Part shown: positions 1 through 6,268 of the stretch, one piece after another
How positions within the stretch are numbered: position 1 is the first letter of the stretch
Layout of the letters: each line of letters opens with the position of its first letter
From: Bacteroidia bacterium
GTDB lineage: Bacteria > Bacteroidota > Bacteroidia > JABDFU01
Assembly (NCBI GenBank): GCA_020849195.1
Contig: JADLGT010000332.1
Coordinates: forward strand, 1 to 6,878
Reading direction: 5' to 3'
Length of the DNA stretch: 6,878 bases
The notes under the pieces: model-generated
Told to the model about the DNA's origin: nothing
The model's input: the letters and a program-made list of their open reading frames with translations, nothing else
Databases searched by the model: none
Program-made: the position numbers and the translations under genes

Positions 1-556
1 AACAACTTCTGCACAGAGCTTCGTAATTGCTGCTTTCGCCAAGCATCACCAGATTCTTATCGTTTGTTTTGCGGTACGAATGATGCGCCAAATCACCGCA
101 ACGAATACATATAGCATGTACTTTGGTAACGTATTCGGCACAGGCCAGCAACGCAGCCATTGGTCCAAAAGGACGGCCTTTATAATCCATATCTAATCCG
201 GCAGCAATAACACGCACACCCTTGTTGGCTAAGGTGCTGCATACTTTTGTTATGCCCTTGTCGAAAAACTGTACCTCGTCAACACCAACTACATCAACAC
301 TTATTATTTTTTTTATAATTTCCGCCGAACTTTTTACCGGAACTGATTTAATGCCTGTTGCATTATGTGAAACGATATTCTCCTGGTGGTATCGGGAATC
401 AACATCGGGCTTAAAAATCTCGACCTTTAATTTCGCTATTTGAGCCCGTTTTAGCCTGCGTATAAGTTCTTCTGTTTTACCCGAAAACATTGAGCCGCAA
501 ATAACTTCAATACAGCCTTTGCGGAATAACGATGACGAAGTGTGTTCAACAAACAT
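1..556 (-). CDS. tdk: Thymidine kinase (class II), C-terminus cut by window edge
   Basis: Cytosolic thymidine kinase, which phosphorylates thymidine to dTMP with ATP in pyrimidine salvage. The reverse complement gives 185 codons with no stop. Visible features are the P-loop GSMFSGKT (residues 21-28), the DEVQFF motif (93-98) with the likely catalytic base Glu94, the GLDMDYKGRPF segment (120-130), and a four-cysteine zinc site (Cys150, Cys153, Cys182, Cys185). Family members usually end about 5-15 residues after the last CxxC, so little is missing. The ATG at 554-556 is chosen because the leader MFVEHTSSS followed by IEVICGSMFSGKT matches the N-terminus I know from Bacteroidota Tdk proteins. 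The gene is transcribed leftwards and diverges from the small secreted protein gene. No convincing -7/-33 pair was found upstream; the closest is TTTATTTG (minus strand, 580-587), one base off consensus. The identification is firm; only the exact C-terminus is unknown. Confidence 0.97.
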   Translation of the reverse strand, partial: MFVEHTSSSLFRKGCIEVICGSMFSGKTEELIRRLKRAQIAKLKVEIFKPDVDSRYHQENIVSHNATGIKSVPVKSSAEIIKKIISVDVVGVDEVQFFDKGITKVCSTLANKGVRVIAAGLDMDYKGRPFGPMAALLACAEYVTKVHAICIRCGDLAHHSYRKTNDKNLVMLGESSNYEALCRSC

Positions 557-645
557 TAATAAATTTAATTTTAAAAAATCAAATAAACCAACGGTTCTAT
601 TCAACCTTTAGAGAGATTTTTATACCTGTTAAAGCGCTGCTAAAG

Positions 646-706
646 GTACTAAAGTACTGCTTGTTTTATTAAGTTACTTTTAGGCGCACGAATTACTTAA
701 AGTAAT
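646..706. repeat. Two short dyads in the divergent tdk / secreted-protein intergenic region
   Basis: Two near-perfect inverted repeats lie between the divergent genes. GTACT-AA-AGTAC is at 646-657, and ATTACTT-A-AAGTAAT is at 692-706. A related half-site, AGTTACTTTTAGG, sits between them at about 672-684. All share an ACTT/AAGT core. The rest of 557-763 holds no ORF or RNA that I recognise. The dyads could be operator half-sites for a dimeric regulator, or chance in AT-rich DNA; the sequence alone does not decide. Confidence 0.35.
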
Positions 707-763
707 GTATCAACACCTGTATTTGTTACATGGGGAAATCAAGATAAAAAATCTCCTTTAAAT

Positions 764-796
764 TTTGTATTCCTCATCAAATAATCATTAGTTTTG
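764..796 (+). promoter_or_regulatory. Bacteroidota-type promoter for the Lys/Glu-rich secreted protein gene
   Basis: A -33 TTTG (764-767) is followed after 21 bp by TAGTTTTG (789-796), an exact match to the Bacteroidota -7 consensus TAnnTTTG. Transcription would begin near 801-804, giving a leader of about 18-20 nt before the ATG at 821. This also argues against the upstream in-frame TTG at 794 as a start codon, because it lies inside the -7 box. The call is by consensus only. Confidence 0.65.
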
Positions 797-820
797 AGCG
801 TAACCAAAAAACAATCAATC

Positions 821-1057
821 ATGAAAAAATTAGTATTAGTACTTGCAGTCGCTTTTTTCGGAGTAACTGCATTCGCACAAGAAGGAGCTACTAAACAGGA
901 AGCTGCAAAAAAAGAAACAAAGAAAGAAGCAAAGAAGGAGGAGAAAAAAGAAATGAAGAAGGAGGAGAAGGTAGAGAAAAAGGAAGTAAAACAAGCCGGA
1001 GGCTCGGCCCCGGCAGCAGCTCCGGCACCTGCAACGAAAGAAGAGCCTAAAAAATAA
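821..1057 (+). CDS. Small secreted Lys/Glu-rich repeat protein, function unknown
   Basis: A 78-residue protein. Residues 1-19 form a classic Sec signal peptide: MKK, then a hydrophobic core, then AFA before Gln20, which is a type I cleavage motif with no lipobox Cys. The mature part is low complexity. Residues 30-49 are five consecutive KKEX tetrapeptides (X = T, A, E, M, E), followed by KVEKKEVK (50-57), a Gly/Ala/Pro stretch (58-71) and a charged tail ending PKK. The four-residue K/E spacing would favour a solvent-exposed charged helix. A good promoter precedes it and a strong terminator follows, so it is probably a single-gene unit of some abundance. I do not recognise a family; similar Ala/Lys/Glu/Pro-rich exported miniproteins are common in Bacteroidota. 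The ATG at 821 is preferred over the TTG at 794 because of the signal peptide start and the promoter position. The long Arg/Cys/Phe-rich ORF on the opposite strand is a shadow of this composition. Confidence 0.78.
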   Translation: MKKLVLVLAVAFFGVTAFAQEGATKQEAAKKETKKEAKKEEKKEMKKEEKVEKKEVKQAGGSAPAAAPAPATKEEPKK

Positions 1058-1080
1058 TACGGTTCTGCTGCTTAATTTTA

Positions 1081-1115
1081 AAAAGCCCTTCCATAAACAG
1101 AGGGCTTTTATTTTA
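1081..1115 (+). terminator. Rho-independent terminator after the secreted-protein gene
   Basis: A perfect 9-bp stem, AAAAGCCCT (1081-1089) pairing with AGGGCTTTT (1101-1109), has an 11-nt loop and is followed by ATTTTA. It begins 23 nt after the stop codon and separates this unit from the downstream carboxylase gene. Confidence 0.87.
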
Positions 1116-1145
1116 GCCATAGCATACAAGGCATTGAGATTTTCT

Positions 1146-1153
1146 TACTTTTG
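1146..1153 (+). promoter_or_regulatory. Putative -7 box upstream of the acyl-CoA carboxylase beta gene
   Basis: TACTTTTG matches TAnnTTTG exactly. It lies 20 bp before the ATG at 1174 and just downstream of the preceding terminator, as expected for a new transcription unit. No TTTG or TTG occurs at the usual 19-21 bp upstream, so the -33 element is weak or absent. Confidence 0.5.
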
Positions 1154-1173
1154 GAATACAATTAAAAATTATA

Positions 1174-2718
1174 ATGCAAAACAAAACCGAACACCTGAAT
1201 AAAAAAATAGCTGAAGCTGCTTTAGGAGGCGGTCAGGCTCGAATTGACTCCCAGCACAAAAAAGGAAAACTTACCGCCCGCGAACGCTTACATCTCCTAC
1301 TCGATGAAGGCTCGTTTGAGGAAATAGGTATGTTAGTTACCCACCGTTCGGCAGAGTTTGGTATGGATAAAGAGAAATATTTGGGCGATGGCGTTGTAAC
1401 GGGCTACGGAACTGTAAATGGAAGACCTGTATATGTTTTTTCTCAGGATTTTACAGTGTTCGGGGGTTCGCTTTCCGAAACTCACGCCGAAAAAATTTGT
1501 CGAATAATGGATTTGTCGATGAAAAACGGAGCCCCGATAATTGGTTTGAACGACAGCGGTGGCGCACGTATTCAAGAAGGTGTGGTTTCGCTCGGTGGCT
1601 ATGCCGATATTTTTTATCGTAATACCATCGCATCTGGAGTAGTTCCTCAGCTATCGGCCATCATGGGACCCTGTGCAGGTGGTGCTGTGTATTCGCCTGC
1701 AATAACCGATTTTGTATTGATGGTAGAAAATACTTCGTATATGTTTGTAACCGGACCTAACGTAGTAAAAACTGTAACACACGAAGAAGTTACCTCGGAA
1801 GAATTAGGCGGAGCATCTGCTCATTCAATTAAATCGGGGGTTACCCACTTTGCATGTGCAAACGAAGTGGAGTGCATTATCAACATTAAAAAACTATTGA
1901 GTTACATTCCTCAAAATTGTGAAGACGATGCACCCGCTTATGCCTATGAAATAAAAGAAAACGAAAAGCGTGCGCAGCTAAATACGATTATTCCCGAAAA
2001 TCCAAACCAACCTTACGACATCCGCGAAGTAATTACAGGAACTATTGATGAAAATTCATTTTTTGAAGTACATAAAAATTTTGCCGAAAATATTGTGGTT
2101 GGTTTTGCCCGTCTTGGCGGTCGCAGCATAGGCATTGTGGCCAATCAACCCGCCTATTTGGCCGGTGTGCTCGATATTAATTCTTCTACAAAAGCTGCAC
2201 GGTTTGTTCGATTCTGCGACTCGTTCAACATCCCCTTGTTGGTGTTTGAAGACGTACCCGGCTTCTTACCCGGAACCGATCAAGAATGGAATGCGATAAT
2301 TACAAACGGTGCAAAATTACTTTACGCTTTTTGCGAAGCTACGGTGCCGCGCATAACCGTTATTACACGAAAAGCTTACGGTGGAGCTTACGATGTGATG
2401 AACAGTAAACACATTGGGGCAGATATGAATTACGCATGGCCTACCGCCGAAATTGCTGTAATGGGCGCAAAGGGTGCCGCCGAAATTATTTTCAAGAAAG
2501 AAATTCTTGAATCAAAAAATCCGGAATTAAAACTGAAAGAAAAAGAACAGGAATACATTGAGCATTTTGCCAATCCATATCGCGCCGCCGAGCGTGGATT
2601 TATTGATGAAGTTATTTTACCCGAAGACACACGCGCTAAACTTATTAAAGCATTTAAAATGCTGGAAAATAAAGCGGATAGTTTGCCTCGCAAAAAACAC
2701 GGAAACATTCCGCTTTAG
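1174..2718 (+). CDS. pccB: Acyl-CoA carboxylase carboxyltransferase (beta) subunit, propionyl-CoA / methylmalonyl-CoA type
   Basis: A cytosolic carboxyltransferase of 514 residues, the usual family length. It moves a carboxyl group between biotin and an acyl-CoA, either making methylmalonyl-CoA from propionyl-CoA (PccB) or, in the decarboxylase version, the reverse (MmdA). Two crotonase-like halves are visible. The N-terminal half has [30 protein letters not shown] and [12 protein letters not shown] (oxyanion-hole glycines). The C-terminal half has [41 protein letters not shown] and [13 protein letters not shown]. The protein ends in the family-typical KKHGNIPL. Asp407 in GGAYDVM is the position known in Streptomyces carboxylases to favour propionyl- over acetyl-CoA. 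The biotin carboxylase and biotin carrier subunits are not in the window, and no membrane decarboxylase subunit is seen, so pccB versus mmdA is not settled. It has its own likely promoter, is 90 bp from purD, and shows no frameshift. Confidence 0.93.
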   Translation: MQNKTEHLNKKIAEAALGGGQARIDSQHKKGKLTARERLHLLLDEGSFEEIGMLVTHRSAEFGMDKEKYLGDGVVTGYGTVNGRPVYVFSQDFTVFGGSLSETHAEKICRIMDLSMKNGAPIIGLNDSGGARIQEGVVSLGGYADIFYRNTIASGVVPQLSAIMGPCAGGAVYSPAITDFVLMVENTSYMFVTGPNVVKTVTHEEVTSEELGGASAHSIKSGVTHFACANEVECIINIKKLLSYIPQNCEDDAPAYAYEIKENEKRAQLNTIIPENPNQPYDIREVITGTIDENSFFEVHKNFAENIVVGFARLGGRSIGIVANQPAYLAGVLDINSSTKAARFVRFCDSFNIPLLVFEDVPGFLPGTDQEWNAIITNGAKLLYAFCEATVPRITVITRKAYGGAYDVMNSKHIGADMNYAWPTAEIAVMGAKGAAEIIFKKEILESKNPELKLKEKEQEYIEHFANPYRAAERGFIDEVILPEDTRAKLIKAFKMLENKADSLPRKKHGNIPL

Positions 2719-2729
2719 CTAAAATTATT

Positions 2730-2756
2730 TTTTTGAATTGTATCGAAATTCAAAAA
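2730..2756. repeat. Perfect 10-bp inverted repeat between pccB and purD
   Basis: TTTTTGAATT (2730-2739) and AATTCAAAAA (2747-2756) are exact reverse complements around the 7-nt loop GTATCGA, starting 12 bp after the pccB stop. The stem is almost all A-T and no T-run follows on the plus strand (CGGATTT comes next), so it is not a textbook intrinsic terminator. It could be a weak 3'-end hairpin for pccB or an operator for purD. Confidence 0.45.
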
Positions 2757-2808
2757 CGGATTTATTACAACAAATTTTAAGTAACACTATTTTATTGTGA
2801 AAGCAGCT

Positions 2809-4098
2809 ATGATAAATATATTACTCCTCGGTTCAGGTGGCCGCGAATGTGCCTTTGCTTGGAAAATCTCGCAAAGCCGCCGTCTTGGGAAATTATATAT
2901 TGCACCCGGAAATGCAGGAACACAGCAATACGGAACGAATGTTCCGATACCCGACACCGATTTTGATGCAATTAAAACACTTGTGCTCGAAAATAATATC
3001 AACATGGTAGTGGTTGGCCCCGAAGCGCCATTGGTAAAAGGCATACATGATTTCTTTCTGGAGGATGAAAAACTAAAAAACATTCCGGTAATAGGACCAA
3101 AGAAAGATGGAGCGCAACTGGAAGGCAGTAAAGATTTCTCAAAGCAGTTTATGCAAAGGCACAATATTCCAACGGCTCGTTATCGAACATTCACAAAAGA
3201 AACCTTAACGGAAGGAATAAAATTTCTCGAGACCCTTCAACCGCCTTACGTTCTTAAAGCCGATGGTCTTGCGGCCGGAAAAGGTGTAGTAATTCCGGAA
3301 ACACTGGAGGAAGCTAAGAAAGAACTAAGCGACATGTTGGCCAATGCCCGATTTGGCGAGGCTTCGGCAAAAGTTGTTATTGAGGAGTTTTTGAAAGGAA
3401 TCGAACTATCGGTATTTGTTTTGTCGGATGGAAATTCCTATAAAATCTTACCCGAAGCAAAAGATTACAAACGGATAGGAGAAGGCGACACAGGTCTGAA
3501 CACGGGAGGTATGGGAGCTGTATCGCCCGTACCATTTGCTACATCCGAGTTTATGAAAAATGTGGAAGAGCAAATAGTTGTGCCAACTATTAGCGGGTTG
3601 AAAAAGGAAGGCATCATTTACAAGGGTTTTATTTTTATTGGCTTGATGAAAGTAGGCAACAAGCCATTCGTTATCGAATACAACTGCCGTATGGGCGATC
3701 CGGAAACGGAAGTTGTAATACCCCGTATGAAATCGGATATAATAGATTTGTTTGAAGCAACAGCAAAAGAAAATCTTAATGAGTATAAACTGGAAATCGA
3801 CCAACGATTTGCCTCAACAGTTATGCTGGTTGCGGGAGGCTACCCCGGCAATTACGACAAAGGCAAAGAAATTTACGGACTCGAAAAAATTAAAGACAGT
3901 ATTGCATTTCATGCAGGCACCAAACATCAGGGCAATACCATTGTTACCAATGGTGGCCGGGTAATCGCCATAACTTCTTTGGGAGGAACACTGGATGAGG
4001 CCTTGAATAAGAGCTACGGCAGCGCATCAAAAATAAGCTACGAAAAAAAATATTATAGAAATGATATTGGAAAGGATTTAATACCTCTTTTGCATTAG
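2809..4098 (+). CDS. purD: Phosphoribosylamine--glycine ligase (GAR synthetase)
   Basis: Catalyses step 2 of de novo purine synthesis: phosphoribosylamine + glycine + ATP to GAR. It is 429 residues from the ATG at 2809, the normal length. The N-domain begins with NILLLGSGGRE. The ATP-grasp region shows VLKADGLAAGKGVVIP, VVIEEFLKGIELSVF, PEAKDYKRIGEGDTGLNTGG with MGAVSP, and the metal-binding EYNCRMGDPETEVV. The C-domain shows VMLVAGGYPG and VTNGGRVIAIT. The upstream GTG at 2797 would add KAA residues that family members lack, since they start a few residues before the LLGSGGRE strand; the ATG is therefore preferred, though the GTG cannot be excluded. One oddity is Cys14 where the family normally has His in GSGGREHA. 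No clear -7 box lies upstream. Its 3' end is convergent with the small membrane-protein gene, with a shared hairpin terminator between them. Confidence 0.97.
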   Translation: MINILLLGSGGRECAFAWKISQSRRLGKLYIAPGNAGTQQYGTNVPIPDTDFDAIKTLVLENNINMVVVGPEAPLVKGIHDFFLEDEKLKNIPVIGPKKDGAQLEGSKDFSKQFMQRHNIPTARYRTFTKETLTEGIKFLETLQPPYVLKADGLAAGKGVVIPETLEEAKKELSDMLANARFGEASAKVVIEEFLKGIELSVFVLSDGNSYKILPEAKDYKRIGEGDTGLNTGGMGAVSPVPFATSEFMKNVEEQIVVPTISGLKKEGIIYKGFIFIGLMKVGNKPFVIEYNCRMGDPETEVVIPRMKSDIIDLFEATAKENLNEYKLEIDQRFASTVMLVAGGYPGNYDKGKEIYGLEKIKDSIAFHAGTKHQGNTIVTNGGRVIAITSLGGTLDEALNKSYGSASKISYEKKYYRNDIGKDLIPLLH

Positions 4099-4181
4099 AG
4101 GTGTAGCACGCTCTTGCAAAATAAATTGGTTTTTAACAAAAATCAAGGTTGGTCCCGAAGCACCGAGATTTTCCAAAAAAC

Positions 4182-4215
4182 AAAAATCCCACACACGCAA
4201 GTATGTGGAATTTTT
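4182..4215 (-). terminator. Bidirectional hairpin terminator between purD and the small minus-strand gene
   Basis: The 14-nt arms are at 4182-4195 and 4202-4215 around a 6-nt loop (4196-4201). In the minus-strand transcript all 14 positions pair (AAAAAUUCCACAUA with UGUGUGGGAUUUUU, including two G-U pairs), and the hairpin is followed by GTTTTTT. In the plus-strand transcript the same two positions become C-A mismatches, though a TTTTTA tail is present. It therefore fits best as the terminator of the minus-strand gene 26 bp away and may also stop purD transcripts, 83 bp past the purD stop. Confidence 0.8.
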
Positions 4216-4241
4216 ATAGAAAACTATACTATTAAAAAAAA

Positions 4242-4421
4242 CTATTCCATAGTGCCGTTCTCACGGGCTTCTTTGGTATATCTGCCTTGCACCCATAGCC
4301 AAATAATCATAGCCGTAAAGCCAACTGCAATCATAAAAAAGTTATACTTGTTTCCGATTGAAGGCATTATTTTGAAAAATTTTTGACACAAGTGTCCGAA
4401 ACCGTTGAAAAAGTCTGTCAT
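4242..4421 (-). CDS. Small single-pass membrane protein (59 aa), uncharacterised
   Basis: The reverse complement from the ATG at 4419-4421 to the TAG at 4242-4244 gives 59 residues. The N-terminal third is Phe-rich and probably amphipathic (MTDFFNGFGHLCQKFFKIMP). A hydrophobic helix follows at about residues 27-44 (NFFMIAVGFTAMIIWLW), then a charged tail, QGRYTKEARENGTME. The tail carries Arg/Lys, so it is likely cytoplasmic. Evidence that it is real: it is a complete ORF with the composition of a membrane protein, it has a consensus -7 box 28 bp upstream, and it has a matched terminator directly downstream. From memory, short single-helix proteins of this layout occur near purD and DUF6427 genes in other Bacteroidota (possibly DUF6341-like); I could not check this. 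It is convergent with purD and divergent from the DUF6427-like gene. Function unknown. Confidence 0.75.
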   Translation of the reverse strand: MTDFFNGFGHLCQKFFKIMPSIGNKYNFFMIAVGFTAMIIWLWVQGRYTKEARENGTME

Positions 4422-4449
4422 TGTTAATGGTTTTTAAGTACTCTGTACA

Positions 4450-4457
4450 CAAAAGTA
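4450..4457 (-). promoter_or_regulatory. Putative -7 box for the 59-aa membrane protein gene
   Basis: Read on the minus strand this is TACTTTTG, an exact TAnnTTTG match, 28 bp upstream of the ATG. A TTG lies 24 bp further upstream (4482-4484), slightly beyond the usual 19-21 bp spacing. It sits in the 76-bp divergent gap shared with the gene at 4498, for which no clear -7 box is seen. Confidence 0.55.
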
Positions 4458-4497
4458 AAAATAAAATCGAAAATTTGCATACAATAGTATCAATAAA

Positions 4498-5481
4498 ATG
4501 TTAGTTCGTTTTTTTAGGTTACATCAGCCTATATTATTAATAGTTATACCCCTTATTGCCGCGCTGTTGTGGATACCGGCCTTCCTGTATCCTATAGTGC
4601 CGGACATTAAATACGCTATGCCATTGTATGAATGGGTGGTGCGCCTTTTGTTACATCATGCGTGGTTACTATCTGTTGTTGCTTACGTATTGATCGTTAT
4701 ACAGGCGTTCCTATTCAATTATATTACCGATAAATTTGAGCTCATTGGCAAATCGTCATACTTGCCTGCGCTCATGTATGTAATTTTTACTTCGTTTTCT
4801 CGGGATTTACTTTTACTTCATCCAATGTTGTTCGCAAATATTTTTATTCTTCTTACTCTTAATCATGTTTTGAATATGTACCGCCTGCCATCGGCACAAC
4901 CGCAAAGTTTCAATGCAGGTTTCATGGTTGCAGTTGCGTCGTTATTTTATTTTCCTGCAGCTTTTCTTTTACTTTTTGTTTTCATATCTATAATTATACT
5001 ACGCCCCTTCTTTTGGCGCGAATGGGTTATTGTAATTCTTGGCTTTTTGCTCCCTTACATTTATATCAACACATGGTATTTTTTAATTAATGGATTTGAT
5101 TCGTTTTGGATTGATAAAGTAATTTATCCTTTTGCACATCGCGCTGCCGCCATCAATGCCGATATAGCCCAACTGTATTTTGAACTTGCTTTGTTTGTAT
5201 TAATAGCAATTGCGTTTTCGGTTGGGCGGGGCTCCGACACAAGCACTCATTCGGTACAACATAGAAGTCGTACAGCCGTTCTACGCTGGCTATTTATTTG
5301 TGCCGCACTTACACTATTAGTTGCGCCCGGATTTAATTATATTTATTTTTTCATTGGGTTAATCCCGCTATTGATAATTATTTCAGTCTATTTTCTATGG
5401 GCACGAATGATTTGGTTGACCGAAGTAATTATGTGGATGTTGGCAGTTACAATTGCATTTAATTATTTTACTGCCCGATAG
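4498..5481 (+). CDS. Polytopic inner-membrane protein, DUF6427-like
   Basis: A 327-residue, very hydrophobic protein with roughly nine or ten membrane segments, approximately at residues 11-31, 55-75, 88-104, 109-126, 140-168, 174-197, 225-242, 262-278, 281-302 and 306-323. There is no cleavable signal; it starts MLVRFFRLHQP, with basic residues placing the N-terminus inside. Features resembling the Bacteroidota family DUF6427 are the opening FF-x-x-x-x-P pattern, the short helix containing LLLHPMLFANIFILL, the AVASLFYFPAAFLLL segment, and LRPFFWREWVIVILGFLLPY. No enzymatic motif is recognised. A His/Arg/Ser-rich cytosolic loop (about 243-262) lies between helices. It starts divergently from the 59-residue membrane protein and lies between purD and purQ; the association suggests a conserved neighbourhood, not a proven role in purine metabolism. 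The assignment to DUF6427 is from memory of the family pattern. Confidence 0.85.
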   Translation: MLVRFFRLHQPILLIVIPLIAALLWIPAFLYPIVPDIKYAMPLYEWVVRLLLHHAWLLSVVAYVLIVIQAFLFNYITDKFELIGKSSYLPALMYVIFTSFSRDLLLLHPMLFANIFILLTLNHVLNMYRLPSAQPQSFNAGFMVAVASLFYFPAAFLLLFVFISIIILRPFFWREWVIVILGFLLPYIYINTWYFLINGFDSFWIDKVIYPFAHRAAAINADIAQLYFELALFVLIAIAFSVGRGSDTSTHSVQHRSRTAVLRWLFICAALTLLVAPGFNYIYFFIGLIPLLIIISVYFLWARMIWLTEVIMWMLAVTIAFNYFTAR

Positions 5482-5554
5482 GATTAGGAGCAATTAACCG
5501 GGAGAATACTAAAAATTATTTTCGTAAATTTAATCTGTTTTAAAAAATTAAACT

Positions 5555-6250
5555 ATGAGCAAATTTGGTGTGGTTATCTTTCCGGGTTCTAATTGCGATC
5601 AGGATATGATTTATACGCTTCGTAATGTTATGGAACAGGAAGTGGTGGAGTTGTGGCACAAAGATAAGGACCTGAAAAGATGCGATTTTATTATTCTTCC
5701 GGGTGGATTTTCGTACGGCGACTACCTGCGTTCCGGCGCCATTGCACGTTTTGCTCCAATTATGGAAAAAGTTATAGCCTTTGCCGAAAAAGGAGGCTAC
5801 GTGTTTGGTGTATGTAACGGATTTCAGATTTTGTGTGAAGCCGGACTTGTTCCGGGCGCATTGTTGCACAATACCGCTCGTAAATTCGTCTGTAAAAATG
5901 TGTTTATAAAAGCCGAACACAATGATACATTAATTACATCGGGAATACCTCTAACTAAAGCACTTAAAATTCCTATCGCTCATGGCGAAGGAAACTATTA
6001 TATAGATGCGAAAGGTCTTGAACAAATAACTAAGAACGGACAAATAGTATTCCGCTATTGCGATGAGAAAGGCGCTGTAACGGCTCAAGCAAATCCAAAT
6101 GGATCGCTCGAAAATATTGCCGGAGTTTGTAATGCCGGCAAAAATGTGTTTGGCATGATGCCCCATCCTGAAAGAGCTTCGGATAATGAATTGGGAAATG
6201 CCGACGGACTATTTTTGTTTCAATCAGTTATCAATACTGTTTTGCAATAA
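5555..6250 (+). CDS. purQ: Phosphoribosylformylglycinamidine synthase, glutaminase subunit PurQ
   Basis: A 231-residue class I glutamine amidotransferase that releases ammonia from glutamine for FGAM synthase (with PurL and PurS) in step 4 of purine synthesis. Typical PurQ signatures are visible: FPGSNCDQD (9-17), LPGGFSYGDYLRSGAIA (48-64), the nucleophile elbow GVCNGFQIL with Cys87, AHGEGNY (142-148), and MPHPE with the catalytic His204 and Glu206. The length equals that of stand-alone PurQ, so this organism has the split (PurL/PurQ/PurS) form and not the single long PurL used by many other Bacteroidota. Neither purL nor purS is in the window. The ATG at 5555 is the first possible start and matches the family N-terminus. 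It is 73 bp after the membrane-protein gene. A near-consensus -7 box TAAATTTA (5525-5532, last base off) may drive it. Confidence 0.97.
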   Translation: MSKFGVVIFPGSNCDQDMIYTLRNVMEQEVVELWHKDKDLKRCDFIILPGGFSYGDYLRSGAIARFAPIMEKVIAFAEKGGYVFGVCNGFQILCEAGLVPGALLHNTARKFVCKNVFIKAEHNDTLITSGIPLTKALKIPIAHGEGNYYIDAKGLEQITKNGQIVFRYCDEKGAVTAQANPNGSLENIAGVCNAGKNVFGMMPHPERASDNELGNADGLFLFQSVINTVLQ

Positions 6251-6268
6251 ATTTATTTGCAAAATTTT
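6240..6268 (+). terminator. Hairpin with T-run across the purQ stop codon
   Basis: TTTTGCAA (6240-6247) and TTGCAAAA (6257-6264) form an 8-bp perfect stem around a 9-nt AT loop that contains most of the purQ TAA. TTTT follows at 6265-6268, directly before the ATG at 6269. It has terminator form, but it has only two G-C pairs and a short T-run, so termination would be partial. It could instead act as an attenuator or mRNA processing/translation-coupling structure between purQ and the next gene. Confidence 0.45.

Noticed and set aside
222..443. Plus-strand ORF inside the thymidine kinase gene
   Set aside because: It is antisense to a clearly conserved part of tdk that includes the DEVQFF motif.
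936..955. AGGAGG followed 11 nt later by an in-frame ATG inside the secreted-protein gene, suggesting internal initiation
   Set aside because: Bacteroidota rely little on Shine-Dalgarno pairing, the spacing is long, and AGGAGG simply arises from Lys-Glu-Glu codons.
836..1129. Minus-strand ORF rich in Phe, Leu, Cys and Arg
   Set aside because: It is the complement of the Lys/Glu repeat tract and reads through the terminator; its composition is an artefact of the homopurine strand.
2787..3164. Minus-strand ORF of 125 residues over the purD 5' end
   Set aside because: It is a shadow of purD, with no recognisable domain.
4083..4102. ACCTCT/AGAGGT inverted repeat across the purD stop codon
   Set aside because: It has only a 6-bp stem with an 8-nt loop and no T-run, so it is not distinguishable from chance.
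4126..4146. TTGGTTTTT / AAAAATCAA hairpin downstream of purD
   Set aside because: It is a 9-bp A-T-rich stem with a 3-nt loop and no T-run; the hairpin at 4182-4215 is a far better terminator.
4114..4386. Plus-strand 90-residue ORF downstream of purD
   Set aside because: It runs through the hairpin terminator and lies antisense to the 59-residue membrane protein gene. Its composition is not that of a folded protein, and it has no promoter or homology pattern I recognise.
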